Assembly: GCF_900105755.1 (NCBI RefSeq)
Contig: NZ_FNTQ01000001.1
Location: forward strand, 8,432,001-8,496,000
From: Streptomyces sp. Ag109_O5-10
Lineage (GTDB): Bacteria; Actinomycetota; Actinomycetes; Streptomycetales; Streptomycetaceae
DNA: 64,000 bases
Reading direction: 5' to 3'
The number at the start of each line of letters is the position of its first letter. Positions within the stretch are counted from its first letter, which is position 1. The notes under the pieces are model-generated. The model ran no database searches. It worked only from the letters and a program-made list of their open reading frames with translations, and was not told the origin of the DNA. Position numbers and translations under genes: made by a program. This document shows positions 8,456 through 17,691 of this stretch, one piece after another.

Positions 8456-9421
8456 TCAGCGCACTCGGCCTCGTGGCTTCAGCGGCACCGGCGGTAGTTC
8501 GGGGGCGGGCAGGGGCGCTCCGTCGTAACCCTTCACTTCCCCGAATCGCGTCCCGTTCATCCAGTCCTCGCGGGCCCGCTGGATGTCCTCCTGGGTGCGT
8601 CCGACGAAGTTCCACCACATGATCAGCTCCTCCTCGAACGGCTCGCCGCCCAGGAGCATGATCGCCGCGTCCGACTCGGCGCGCAGGGGGAGTTCGGTGC
8701 GGCCGCAGCCCAGGTAGAGCATGGAACCCGGGAGCACCGGCACGTCGTCGACGTGTACCTCGCCGGACATGGCGAGGACGCCGTACTCGAAGTCGGATTG
8801 CAGCGGCAGGCGGAGGTCGGCGCCCTGGGCGAGGGCCAGGTCCGCGCCGACGATGGGGGTGAACGTCGTACCGGGGGACGTCGCGCCGTCGAGGGAGCCG
8901 AGGATGACCGTGGCGGTCAGGCCGGGGGCCGTGACCGTCGGCAGGTCGGGGTGGTGTTCGAACCCCGGGTCCGTGTGGCGGTGGGCGTCCGGGAGGGCCA
9001 CCCACAGCTGGGCGCCGTGCAGGTACCGGGCGTGCGGCCGGGGGCTCTCCTCGGAGTGGCTGATCGCCCGTCCCGAGGTCATCAGCCCCAGCTCACGCGG
9101 GCGGATCGTCTGCAGGCTGCCGGTGGAGTCGCGGTGCAGGACCTCACCCTGGTGCAGCCAGCTGACCGTCTGCAGTCCGATGTGCGGGTGCGGCGGAACC
9201 TGCATCCCGGGCTCGTCGGCGATGTCGTCGGGGCCGTAGTGGTCGACGAACGCCCAGGCACCGATCATGCGGCGGCCGAGGTTCGGCAGCAGCCGGCGCA
9301 CCTCGGTCGACTCGCCGAGTTGCACGTGGCGGGGGCTCAGCAGCTCGCGGACGGGTTCGGCGACGACGAATCCGCGGCCGCCGCACACGCTCGGAACGGG
9401 CGCGCGGTCAAGGTTGCTCAT
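8456..9421 (-). CDS. pirin family protein
   Basis: The 321-residue bicupin matches pirins, which are iron- or copper-binding cupins; some are quercetin dioxygenases and some act as redox-sensitive cofactors, so the physiological role here is open. The four expected metal ligands are present: His78 and His80 in PPHPHIG and His122 and Glu124 in ISHSEES. The C-terminal cupin (from ~residue 185) ends with the typical EEELIMWWNFVGR segment. I start at ATG 9421; a TTG three codons earlier is possible. It is monocistronic and convergent with the lactonase operon. No strong ribosome site precedes it. Confidence 0.92.
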   Translation of the reverse strand: MSNLDRAPVPSVCGGRGFVVAEPVRELLSPRHVQLGESTEVRRLLPNLGRRMIGAWAFVDHYGPDDIADEPGMQVPPHPHIGLQTVSWLHQGEVLHRDSTGSLQTIRPRELGLMTSGRAISHSEESPRPHARYLHGAQLWVALPDAHRHTDPGFEHHPDLPTVTAPGLTATVILGSLDGATSPGTTFTPIVGADLALAQGADLRLPLQSDFEYGVLAMSGEVHVDDVPVLPGSMLYLGCGRTELPLRAESDAAIMLLGGEPFEEELIMWWNFVGRTQEDIQRAREDWMNGTRFGEVKGYDGAPLPAPELPPVPLKPRGRVR

Positions 9422-9634
9422 GTCGGACAACTTAGCGGCCCGAGGTCTCGGTTGCCGAGCGGTGGGCCGGTCGTACGGAATCCGTCCCTCAGGTTGTCGA
9501 GGACGGCTCCGTCCGCGTGCGAGCAGCCCCCGTCACGACGACCGTGCTCCGGTTCGTCACGGAGCGGGCCGTACGGGGCGGTGACTGCCGGTCGCCGCCC
9601 CGCACGGGTGTGCTCGGGTTCGTCGTGGCGTACG

Positions 9635-11368
9635 TCAGCGGGCGGTCAGTTTCCACAGGTGGTCGGCGGTGCCGTTGTCGTCCCACTGGAGGACCTGGGC
9701 GCCGGGGGAGGTGCTCATGCCGGTCACCCCGAGCAGCAGCCCGCTGTTGTAGTTGGCGATCTTGTAGTACCCGTCGCCGGACGGGATCAGCTGCCAGAGG
9801 TGGTCGGCGGTGCCGTTGTCGCCCCAGATCAGGGCGGTGCCGCCGGCGCTCGTGCCCGCGTTGGTGACGCCGAGGAGCAGTCCGCTCGCCTGCTGCTGGA
9901 TCTTGTAGAGGCCGCTGCCCGCGGCGACCAGGGTCCAGTTCTGGTCGGTGCCAGAGGTGACGGCGGCCTGCACGACGGGGGTGCCCTGCGCGGTGCCCGC
10001 GCCGCTGGTGTCCAGGGCGAGGCCGCTGTTCCTGTTGGTGATCCGGTAGCGGCCGGCCAGCGAGGTGGCGGTGCCGCTCGGCGTGATGGTCAGGCGGTAG
10101 CCGTCGGAGGCGTTCATCGTGACCGGTACGGTGATCGAGCCGCCGCTGACCCGGTAGTCGGTGTCGGAGATCGTCACCGGACCGGAGACGGCGGTCGTAC
10201 GACCCCTGGACGGCGTGTGCTCCAGCTTGACGTGCACGGTGCTGCCGAAGGCGGAGAGCGACGACAGCCCGTTGACGGTGACGGCACACGAACCGGTGCA
10301 GCCGCCGGTGACCACGCTGATCCGGTTGCCCGCGCCGTTGCGGGCGGCGAAGCCGTCGATGCCGGTCTGCGCCGGAGGCCTGGTGACCAGCATGTTCCCG
10401 GACATCTCGCCGTACCACTCGTAGAGCCAGTAGGCGCCGTTGGGTGAGCCGCCGGTGTCGGTGAGGGTGTCGCCGAGGGTGCCGTAGTGGTTCCAGAAGG
10501 CCAGCTCGGCGTCGTGCACTCCGGCCCGCTCGAACTTGGCGACGTAGCTCGCGAGCGGGCCCGGGACGCCGACCTCGCCCGTGGTGCCGTACTCCTCGAT
10601 GGCGATCGGGCGGGGGCTGAGGCCGAGGCTCGACTCCAGCGCCCGGTAGTCGGCCACGTGCGCGGCGATGTTCGCGCTGCTCTGCAGCTCGTGCCAGCTG
10701 ATGACGTCGGGCACGGCGTTGTTCGCGACGGCGTCCTGGAGGAACGTCCTCATCTTGCCGTCGGTGTACGTCGCGAAGCTGGGCCCCTGGACGGGGGTGC
10801 CGGCGTCCTTCGCGCGGACCTCCTTGTACGTCCGCGACCAGCCGTCGTCGAAGGCGCCCGCCGCCGAGGTGTCCCAGGTGCCGTCGGGCTCGTTCCACAG
10901 CTCGTACGCGGCGATGTTCGTGGCCACGGAGGACCTCACCGACGCGACCTGCTTGTCCACGGCCGACAGCCAGTCGCTCCAGCTCACCCACTTGTAGGGG
11001 AAGTCCGGATACCAGTCAGGCATCCGTACGACGACCTTCGCGCCGGCCTTCGCCGCCTCGGGAGCGACGGTGAGGGCGTCACCGCCGGGAGCGGACTCGC
11101 CGTTGGGCAGCTGGCTCCCGCCGGGCGCCATCTGCAGCACGAAGGTGTTCGGCTTCAGCGGCTCGACCAGCCCGTCCGCCGGCACGCTCGCCGTGTCCAG
11201 GCCGTAGAGGCTGCCCGAGGCCACGTGGGTGACCGGGCGCAGCGTCTGGTCGGCGCTCACCACGAGGGTGGTGGCGGGGGCGGGCGCCGCGTGGGCGGGG
11301 GCGGCGGTGCCGAGGGCGGCCGTGAGGATCACGGCGGCGAGAGTGGCGCTGCGGGGTGTGCGGCTCAT
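9635..11368 (-). CDS. secreted clan-A-like glycoside hydrolase with C-terminal ricin-type lectin domain
   Basis: The 577-residue protein has a Sec signal peptide ending near AHA-AP (residue ~27). The catalytic part (about 30-400) shows two glutamates typical of a GH-A clan retaining enzyme: Glu160 in ELWNEPDG (acid/base) and Glu258 or 259 in IAIEEYG (nucleophile), as in GH39 and GH5-like barrels. Residues ~430-577 form three ricin-B repeats with QxW-like motifs (QNW, HLW, HLW). AGGAG lies 11 bases before ATG 11368. It is the last gene of the arabinoside operon, 32 bases after a permease, so it probably releases arabinosides outside the cell. The exact linkage is not determined. Confidence 0.85.
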   Translation of the reverse strand: MSRTPRSATLAAVILTAALGTAAPAHAAPAPATTLVVSADQTLRPVTHVASGSLYGLDTASVPADGLVEPLKPNTFVLQMAPGGSQLPNGESAPGGDALTVAPEAAKAGAKVVVRMPDWYPDFPYKWVSWSDWLSAVDKQVASVRSSVATNIAAYELWNEPDGTWDTSAAGAFDDGWSRTYKEVRAKDAGTPVQGPSFATYTDGKMRTFLQDAVANNAVPDVISWHELQSSANIAAHVADYRALESSLGLSPRPIAIEEYGTTGEVGVPGPLASYVAKFERAGVHDAELAFWNHYGTLGDTLTDTGGSPNGAYWLYEWYGEMSGNMLVTRPPAQTGIDGFAARNGAGNRISVVTGGCTGSCAVTVNGLSSLSAFGSTVHVKLEHTPSRGRTTAVSGPVTISDTDYRVSGGSITVPVTMNASDGYRLTITPSGTATSLAGRYRITNRNSGLALDTSGAGTAQGTPVVQAAVTSGTDQNWTLVAAGSGLYKIQQQASGLLLGVTNAGTSAGGTALIWGDNGTADHLWQLIPSGDGYYKIANYNSGLLLGVTGMSTSPGAQVLQWDDNGTADHLWKLTAR

Positions 11369-11400
11369 GGCGTGCGTCTCCTCGAGGAGTCCGGGGGGTG

Positions 11401-12210
11401 TCAGTCCTTCACCGCGCCCGCGGTCACGCCCGCGGCCACATAGCGCTGGGCGAGGATCAGGAGGACGGCCGCGGGGACCGACGCGACGACGGCGGTGGCC
11501 ATGATCGCGTTCCACTCCTGGTTGTTGTTGCCGATGTACTTGTAGATGCCGAGCGTGATCGGCCTCCAACTGCCGCCGCCGTCCAAGGTGTTGGCGAAGA
11601 CGAAGTCGGACCAGGCCCACAGGAAGCCGAACAGCGAGACGGTGACGACCGCGTTGCGGCTCAGCGGGAGGACGACCGACCGGAAGGTGCGCCAGGTGCC
11701 GGCGCCGTCGATCCGGGCGGCCGAGAGGAGGTCGCCGGGGATGCCCGACATGAACGCGGTGAAGATCATGACGCCGAAGGGCACGGCGATGGTGGAGTCC
11801 GCGACGATCAGCCCCCACCAGGAGTTGAGCAGGCCGAGGTCCAGGAAGATGCCGTAGAAGCCCATCGCCATGACGATGCCCGGGACCATCTGGGCGATCA
11901 GCAGGGCCAGGCTCAGCGCCCCGCCCCCGCGCGGGCGCAGCTTCGCCAGCGCGTAGCCGGCCGGGGCGGCGATCAGGAGGGTGAGGGCGACCGTGCCGAC
12001 GCCGATCAGCAGGCTGGTGCCCAGGTAGGGGAGCTGGTCGTCGAGGACCGCCCGGTAGCCCTCGAAGGTCGGGTGCAGCGGGAGCAGGTCCGGCGGGTCC
12101 TTGCGCATGTCCTGCTGCGGGGTGAGGGACACGTTGAGCATCCAGTACACCGGGAACAGCATCAGCGCCGTGAGAAGGAGACCCAGCACGGTGTGGCCAC
12201 GGGACTTCAC
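11401..12210 (-). CDS. sugar ABC transporter permease, MalG type
   Basis: This 269-residue membrane protein has six hydrophobic segments, the first at residues ~8-27, and an EAA loop (SAARIDGAGTWRTFRSVVLP, near residues 162-181). The N-terminus is short, as usual for this subunit. Its ATG overlaps the stop of the upstream permease by 4 bases (12207-12210). It forms the pore of the importer whose binding protein is encoded at 13182-14420. As with other Streptomyces CUT1 systems, no ATPase gene is in the operon and a shared ATPase is presumed. Confidence 0.93.
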   Translation of the reverse strand: MKSRGHTVLGLLLTALMLFPVYWMLNVSLTPQQDMRKDPPDLLPLHPTFEGYRAVLDDQLPYLGTSLLIGVGTVALTLLIAAPAGYALAKLRPRGGGALSLALLIAQMVPGIVMAMGFYGIFLDLGLLNSWWGLIVADSTIAVPFGVMIFTAFMSGIPGDLLSAARIDGAGTWRTFRSVVLPLSRNAVVTVSLFGFLWAWSDFVFANTLDGGGSWRPITLGIYKYIGNNNQEWNAIMATAVVASVPAAVLLILAQRYVAAGVTAGAVKD

Positions 12211-13178
12211 GCCTCCCGCCTCCTCTGGGCGCGGACGTACAGCAGGCCGAAGACCAGGGCGATGAGGATCAGGATGTTGCCGACGGCCGCTCCGGGGCCG
12301 AACCTGGGCAGCAGCGTGCCGAAGCCCAGCTGGTACGACCAGGTGGCCAGCGTGGCGGAGGCGTCGCCCGGACCGCCCTTGGTCATGATCCAGATCAGGT
12401 CGAACACCTTGAGTGTGTAGACGAGCCCGAGCAGCAGGGTGATCGCCGACACCGGGCGCAGCAGCGGGAAGGTGATCCGGCGGAACCGCTGCCAGGCGCC
12501 CGCCCCGTCGAGTGCCGCGGCCTCGTACAGCTCACCGGGAATGTTCTGCAGGCCGCTGTACAGGATGACCAGGTTGAAGGGGATGCCGATCCAGATGTTG
12601 GCGACGATCACCGAGGTCAGCGCCCAGTCGGGCGAGGTCAGCCAGCCGACGGGGTCGACGCCGAGGAGACGCAGGAGGTAGTTCACCACCCCCGACTCGC
12701 TGTTGAACATCCACGACCACGTCGACGCCGACACGATCAGCGGCAGCAGCCAGGGGATCAGGAACAGCGCCCGCAGCACGGTCGAGAGTCTGAAGTGCCG
12801 GTTGAAGAAGACCGCGAGGGCGAGCCCGATGACGTACTGGAAGGCGAGCGACACGAGGGTGAAGACCATGGTGTGCCGCATCGCCGGGCCGAACGTCGGA
12901 TCGTCCAGCACGGTACGGAAGTTGGCCCAGCCGGAGAACGGCGCGTCGCCCGCCACGAAGGAGCGGACGGTGTAGTCGCGCAGGCTCAGGTCGAGGTTGC
13001 GGTAGAGGGGATAGACGTAGAAGCCGGCGAGATAGACGAGCAGGGGCGTCACGAAGGCAAGCGAGGTCAGCCGGCTTCGATGCCCAGGGGACAGACGAAC
13101 TTTTCGCGGCACAGCGCCTCCACCGGGCCGCGGGGAACTGCGCGACAGGCCCCCACGCACTCGCGGATTCACCGCCAT
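12207..13178 (-). CDS. sugar ABC transporter permease, MalF type
   Basis: The 323-residue subunit has six membrane segments from residue ~38 onward and an EAA-type loop (EAAALDGAGAWQRFRRITFP). ATG 13178 lies 3 bases after the binding-protein stop, which suits translational coupling. However, codons ~8-20 coincide with a copy of the dispersed intergenic repeat (13114-13156), giving an arginine/proline-rich tail absent from the conserved core. GTG 13112 (301 residues), preceded by GGAGG at 4 bases, is a credible alternative start. Either way the membrane domain is intact. Confidence 0.9.
   Translation of the reverse strand: MAVNPRVRGGLSRSSPRPGGGAVPRKVRLSPGHRSRLTSLAFVTPLLVYLAGFYVYPLYRNLDLSLRDYTVRSFVAGDAPFSGWANFRTVLDDPTFGPAMRHTMVFTLVSLAFQYVIGLALAVFFNRHFRLSTVLRALFLIPWLLPLIVSASTWSWMFNSESGVVNYLLRLLGVDPVGWLTSPDWALTSVIVANIWIGIPFNLVILYSGLQNIPGELYEAAALDGAGAWQRFRRITFPLLRPVSAITLLLGLVYTLKVFDLIWIMTKGGPGDASATLATWSYQLGFGTLLPRFGPGAAVGNILILIALVFGLLYVRAQRRREA
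13114..13156. repeat. copy of dispersed intergenic repeat (GGGGAACTGCGCGA type)
   Basis: The plus strand reads CCGCGGGGAACTGCGCGAC, the core of a repeat family that recurs at 17891-17947, 37968-38012, 43061-43120 and 60047-60090. This copy lies within the annotated 5' end of the MalF-type permease gene and may have supplied its first codons. Confidence 0.65.
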
Positions 13179-13181
13179 GGG

Positions 13182-14420
13182 TCAGCCCTTGCCCGCCGCA
13201 GCCTGCGCGGCGTCCAGCGCGTCCTGCGGGCTCTTGCCGCCGGAGAGCGCGGCCTGGACGGCCGTCCACAAGGGCTGCGAGATCGTCGGGTATTTGGTGC
13301 CGAGACCACCGCTGGTCCGGCCCCGCGCCGCCGCGACCGCCGCCACCCAGGGCTTCAACTCCGCGTTTTTCGCCACCTGTTGGGACTGCACGGTGGAGGT
13401 CGGCGCCACGTACATGAGGGTGGTGTCGGTGGCCAGCAGACTGGAGTCGCTGGTCAGACAGGCGACGATCTTCTTGCTGACGTCGTAGCGGGAGGTGTCC
13501 TTCTGCACGGGCACGGTCACGAACTCGCCGCCCGTCGGCACCGGAGCCGAACCTCCGGTCCGCGCGGGGATGTTGACGACGCCGTAGCCGAACCCGGCCT
13601 TGTCGGCGTTGCCGAGCTGCCAGGTGCCGTTCTCGCCGAACGCGTAGTCGCCGGTCGCGAACTCCTGCCAGCTGGTGGTCTGGGTGTTCTGCAGCACGTC
13701 CTTCGGCGCGTACCCCGCGTCCACCCACTGCTTCCACAGCGCGAGGGCGGCAACTCCCGCGGCGGAGTCGAGCTTTGTCAGGTCACCGCCCGCGCCCCAG
13801 AACCACGGCAGGAACTGGAAGCTGCCCTCCTCGGTGTTGATCGCCGAGAAGGTGATCCCCTTCTTCCCGGCCGCCTTGACCTTCTTCAGCGCGGCCGTGA
13901 GCGACGCCCAGTCCTTGACGGAGGCCGGGTCGACACCGGCCGCGGCGAGGACCTTCTTGTTGTAGTAGAGCGCGAGGGTGTTGGCGCCGATCGGGACGCC
14001 GTAGGAGGAGCCGTCGATCGTGCCGGCGCCGATGATGTTCTTCTGGATCGAGGAGGTGTCGAGCCCGAGATCGCGCGTCCTGTTGAGGATGCCCGCCTCC
14101 ACCAGCGTGGAGACCACCGGGTTGTCGACCAGCATCACGTCCGGCGCGTTGCCCTGCTGCGCGGCCAGCAGCGCCTTGTTGCCCAGGTCGGTGGTGTCGT
14201 ACGCGGTCCGCTTGAGCTTCACCCCGGCCGCGGTGCCGCACGCGCTGACCCGCCTGCCCCACTCCGAGGAGGCGTCGAACTGCGGGTACGGGTCCCAGAA
14301 GGTGTACGTCCCACCGGCCGAGGACGACGATCCCGAGGAGCCGGAACCGCCACCGCAGGCGGTGAGAGGGAGCAGGGCGGCCGTGGTGAGGGCCAGGACG
14401 GTACGGCGGGTTGGTATCAC
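13182..14420 (-). CDS. sugar ABC transporter substrate-binding lipoprotein
   Basis: The 412-residue family 1 solute-binding protein has a lipoprotein signal with lipobox LTAC (Cys22) followed by a Gly/Ser-rich linker. Typical cleft segments follow: YTFWDPYPQ, PDVMLVDNP and YGVPIGANT. I use GTG 14420; a GAGG site lies 7 bases upstream, and the longer frame to 14969 is antisense to the GH127 gene. The gene begins 32 bases after the GH127 stop and precedes the two permeases, so the operon order is enzyme, binding protein, permease, permease, secreted enzyme. Likely ligand: an arabinofuranoside, by context. Confidence 0.92.
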   Translation of the reverse strand: MIPTRRTVLALTTAALLPLTACGGGSGSSGSSSSAGGTYTFWDPYPQFDASSEWGRRVSACGTAAGVKLKRTAYDTTDLGNKALLAAQQGNAPDVMLVDNPVVSTLVEAGILNRTRDLGLDTSSIQKNIIGAGTIDGSSYGVPIGANTLALYYNKKVLAAAGVDPASVKDWASLTAALKKVKAAGKKGITFSAINTEEGSFQFLPWFWGAGGDLTKLDSAAGVAALALWKQWVDAGYAPKDVLQNTQTTSWQEFATGDYAFGENGTWQLGNADKAGFGYGVVNIPARTGGSAPVPTGGEFVTVPVQKDTSRYDVSKKIVACLTSDSSLLATDTTLMYVAPTSTVQSQQVAKNAELKPWVAAVAAARGRTSGGLGTKYPTISQPLWTAVQAALSGGKSPQDALDAAQAAAGKG

Positions 14421-14452
14421 GGGGTGACCTCGTTGTCGTAGGACGGGGTGTC

Positions 14453-16369
14453 TCAGGAGGTGGGGAGCCAGACGCGCATGCTGCCGTCCTCGCGGTTGGC
14501 CCAGACGTGGTAGGGGATCGCGGTCAACTCGACCGGCTCGTCCCCGGGTTCGGCCGGGTCGGTAGCGGTGGCGTACGGCCACCAGCCCCGGTCCGGGATG
14601 CGGCGCCGGCGGCCCGCGGCCACCACGGTGGTGACACCGCCGAGCAGGTCCGGGCGGTGCTTCACGGCGAGCGGCCGGGACAGGTCGAGGACGACGTCGT
14701 CGAGGCCGCCTCCCGGGTGGTCGACCTGTTCCAGGCAGTGCACGAGCGGCCCGCGCTCGATCGCCACACAGCCGCGCACGGCGTCCACGCGCGGGTCGGC
14801 GGTGGTGAGCCGCGGCTCCAGGGCGAGCTCCAGTACCACCAGGTCGCCCGGCGCCCAGGTCCGCGACAGCCGCAGCCAGCCGTCGTCGGCCGGCGAGTCG
14901 TAGGTCTCCTCCCCGCACCGCACCCGGAACTCCCGGCACCACCCGGGGATGCGCAGCGAGAGTGTCCACGGTTCGTCCGACGGCGTCTCCTCGACGGTGA
15001 ACGCGATCGTGCCGTGCCAGGGATAGTCCGTCTCGGCCCGCACCCGGACCCGGTCGGTCGCGTACGTCCCGGTGACGAACTGGTGGATCTGCAGGCCCTG
15101 TTCGTCGCCCGACGCCAGGTAGTGCTCCAGGCTAGCCAGCAGCCGCATCACGTTGGGCGGACAGCAGGCGCAGCGGAACCAGCGGGTGCGGCGGGCCGAC
15201 TGGTCGCCGCCGGTGTCGGTGTGGCCGTCGCGGACCTGGAGCGGGTTGACGTACAGCCAGCGCTCGCCGTCCAGCGAGACCCCGGCAAGGAACCCGTTGT
15301 AGAGGGTGCGCTCGATCAGGTCGGAGTAGCGGGCCTCGCCGGTGAGCAGGGCCATGCGCCAGCTCCACTGGACGGAGGCGATGGCGGCGCAGGTCTCGCA
15401 GTAGGCCCGCTCGTTGGGGAGTTCGTAGGGGTCGCCGAACTCCTCCTGGTCGTGGTGCGCGCCGAGTCCGCCGGTGAGGTGGGTCTTGGTGGTCGTCATC
15501 GCGTGCCACAACCGCTCGCCCGCCGCGCGGAGTCCGGCGTCCCCGGTCTCCGCAGCCAGGTCCGCCGCCGCCGCCAGCAGGTACAACTGCCGTACGGCGT
15601 GGCCCTCGACGTCCGTCGCCGCGCGCAGCGGTACCCGGTCCTGGCAGTAGGCGTCGCCGTCGAGCAGGCCGTGGCCGCGCCGGTCGACGAAGTAGCCCGC
15701 CAGGTCGAGATAGCGGCGCTCGCCGGTCTCCCGGTACAGCTCCACCAGTGCCGTCTCGACCTCCGGGTGACCGTCGATGCCGTCGACGGGCCTGCCGCTG
15801 CCGGGGAGGCCGAACACTGAGTCGATGTGGTCGGCGAACCTCCGGGCGACGTCGAGGAGTTCGGGGCGGCCGGTGGAGCGGTGGTGGGCGACGGCGGCCT
15901 GGATCAGATGGCCGGCGCAGTACAACTCGTGGCCCCAGCGCAGGTCCTGGTACCGCGCACCGCCCTTGACCAGCTGGAACCAGGTGTTGAGATAGCCGTC
16001 GGGCTGCTGGGCGGCGGCCACCAGGGTGATGATCCGGCCCACCTCGGCGGACAGCGATCCGTCGTCCTCGGCGGCGAGTTGCCAGGAGGCCGCCTCCAGC
16101 CACTTGTAGACGTCGGTGTCGACGAACGGGTAAGCGCCCCGGAACACACCCTCGGCGGTGCCCGCCGCCAGCCGCAGGTTGTGCAGGTTTCCGGCGGACT
16201 CCAGCAGGTCGGGTCCCTGCGGAAGGGAGACGCGCGCGTTGGTCGCGCGCCGGTCGTGCCAGAAGCCGCCGTCGACGGTGACGGCCGCCGGGCGCAGCGC
16301 GGTGCGGGCATCGGGGGTGGGGCGGACCGGACCGGCGGGGGAGGGCGGGGCGGAGTGGGTGCGGGGCAT
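14453..16369 (-). CDS. GH127 beta-L-arabinofuranosidase
   Basis: The 638-residue protein belongs to GH127 (old DUF1680), which removes beta-L-arabinofuranosyl residues such as those on hydroxyproline-linked oligosaccharides of plant extensins. It has an (alpha/alpha)6 barrel (about 25-430) followed by beta domains. The zinc-thiolate active site known from HypBA1 is intact: Glu325 and Cys327 in YCETCAA, and Cys402 (nucleophile) with Cys403 in RCACCPPN. No signal peptide is seen, so it acts in the cytoplasm on imported disaccharides. ATG 16369 has GGAGAG just upstream; the longer frame to 16684 has no ribosome site. It is the first gene of the operon and faces the LacI regulator. Confidence 0.93.
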   Translation of the reverse strand: MPRTHSAPPSPAGPVRPTPDARTALRPAAVTVDGGFWHDRRATNARVSLPQGPDLLESAGNLHNLRLAAGTAEGVFRGAYPFVDTDVYKWLEAASWQLAAEDDGSLSAEVGRIITLVAAAQQPDGYLNTWFQLVKGGARYQDLRWGHELYCAGHLIQAAVAHHRSTGRPELLDVARRFADHIDSVFGLPGSGRPVDGIDGHPEVETALVELYRETGERRYLDLAGYFVDRRGHGLLDGDAYCQDRVPLRAATDVEGHAVRQLYLLAAAADLAAETGDAGLRAAGERLWHAMTTTKTHLTGGLGAHHDQEEFGDPYELPNERAYCETCAAIASVQWSWRMALLTGEARYSDLIERTLYNGFLAGVSLDGERWLYVNPLQVRDGHTDTGGDQSARRTRWFRCACCPPNVMRLLASLEHYLASGDEQGLQIHQFVTGTYATDRVRVRAETDYPWHGTIAFTVEETPSDEPWTLSLRIPGWCREFRVRCGEETYDSPADDGWLRLSRTWAPGDLVVLELALEPRLTTADPRVDAVRGCVAIERGPLVHCLEQVDHPGGGLDDVVLDLSRPLAVKHRPDLLGGVTTVVAAGRRRRIPDRGWWPYATATDPAEPGDEPVELTAIPYHVWANREDGSMRVWLPTS

Positions 16370-16478
16370 GGCTCTCCGGGGTGGGGAGGGGCGGGGTGCC
16401 GGGGCACAGTGGTTCGGGATGTCGAACGACGTTTGGAAGATCGAGCAAGGACCGGTGATGTGCGGCGGTGCGGAACCG

Positions 16479-16490
16479 GATTGCGCAATC
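16479..16490. promoter_or_regulatory. candidate LacI-family operator GATTGCGCAATC
   Basis: A perfect 12-bp palindrome with the central CG typical of LacI-family operators lies in the 299-base divergent region, 109 bases upstream of the GH127 start and 178 upstream of the lacI start. It is the most obvious binding site for the regulator at 16669. No other gene or strong structure is seen in 16370-16668. Confidence 0.6.
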
Positions 16491-16668
16491 GTTTTCCCGC
16501 CGAGAAGTACAGGGCAGCCCGAGGGGCGGGTCAAGACGCCCGGCGCAGCTTTTTCAAGTTGCCCGGGAGGGCTGGTACTTCGCATGGGCGGCTGCGACGA
16601 TGTGGGGCGGCTCTGCCGTCGCGAGGCCGACGGTGGCGCCGAGTATCCGTCCAGGAAAAGGTTTGCCC

Positions 16669-17691
16669 GTGACCTCTGCTCCAAGCTCTCCGTCCGCCGG
16701 CCGGGCCAGGCTCGCCGATGTCGCCGCGCTCGCCGGCGTCAGCGTCGGTACCGCGTCCAAGGCGCTGAACGGCGCCGGCCGGATGCGCCCGGAGACCCGG
16801 CAACGGGTGCTGGACGCGGTGACGGCGCTCGGGTTCCGGCCCAACCAGCACGCCCAGAGCCTGCACAGCGGCCGAAGCTGGACGGTCGGCCTGATGACGA
16901 CGGACGGCATCGGCCGCTTCAGCACCCCGGTGCTGCTCGGCGCCGAGGACGCACTGGGCGCCGGGAAGATCTCCGTCCTGCTCTGCGACACCCGCGGCGA
17001 CGCCATCCGTGAGCAGCACCACCTGCGCGCCCTCACCGACCGCCGGGTCGACGGCATCATCGTCGCCGGCCGCCGCACCGACCCCCGCCCGCCCCTGACC
17101 GGCATCGACCCGGCGATCCCGGTGGTGTACGCCCTCTCCCCGTCGACCGACCCGGCCGACGCCTCCGTCGTCACCGACGACCGCGGCGGCGCCCGGCTCG
17201 CCGTGGAGCACCTGCTCGCCACCGGCCGTACCCGCATCGCCCATGTCACCGGGCCCGAGCATCACCAGGCCGCCCGCGACCGTGCCCGGCACGCCGTCGG
17301 GCACCTGGCCGAGGCGGGACTCGAACTCGCCGCGGGACGCGTGCACTTCGGGGAGTGGAGCGAGGCCTGGGGGCGGCGCGCCGCCGACGCGGTACTGCGG
17401 ACGGCACCGGGCACGGACGCCGTGTTCTGCGGCAACGACCAGATCGCGCGAGGGGTCGCGGACGCCCTGCGGGAGCGGGGGAGGGACGTGCCGGCGGACA
17501 TCGCCGTGGTCGGCTACGACAACTGGGACACCATGGCCCTCGCCTGCCGGCCGCCGCTCACCACCGTCGACATGAACCTGGCCGAGATCGGGCGGATCGC
17601 CGCACTCCGGCTGCTCCAGGCCATCGACGCCGAGCCGGAGCCGGGGGTGCGGACGGTGCCGTGCCGGCTGGTGGTGCGCGAGTCGAGCTGA
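16669..17691 (+). CDS. LacI family regulator of the arabinoside locus
   Basis: The 340-residue repressor has a LacI helix-turn-helix (RLADVAALAGVSVGTASKAL, residues ~12-31), the hinge helix region, and a periplasmic-binding-like effector domain ending with VGYDNWDTMA and the usual C-terminal strand. GTG 16669 is preceded by AGGAAAAGG at 7 bases; upstream in-frame codons lack a ribosome site. Divergent arrangement with the GH127 operon and the palindrome at 16479 indicate local control, probably released by arabinose or an arabinoside. Its last codons lie in the first unit of the 20-bp tandem repeat at 17681. Confidence 0.92.
   Translation: MTSAPSSPSAGRARLADVAALAGVSVGTASKALNGAGRMRPETRQRVLDAVTALGFRPNQHAQSLHSGRSWTVGLMTTDGIGRFSTPVLLGAEDALGAGKISVLLCDTRGDAIREQHHLRALTDRRVDGIIVAGRRTDPRPPLTGIDPAIPVVYALSPSTDPADASVVTDDRGGARLAVEHLLATGRTRIAHVTGPEHHQAARDRARHAVGHLAEAGLELAAGRVHFGEWSEAWGRRAADAVLRTAPGTDAVFCGNDQIARGVADALRERGRDVPADIAVVGYDNWDTMALACRPPLTTVDMNLAEIGRIAALRLLQAIDAEPEPGVRTVPCRLVVRESS

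Noticed and set aside
9489..10991. 500-codon minus-strand frame overlapping the secreted GH gene
   Set aside because: Frame-shifted shadow rich in Arg and His, no family resemblance, inside a well supported gene.
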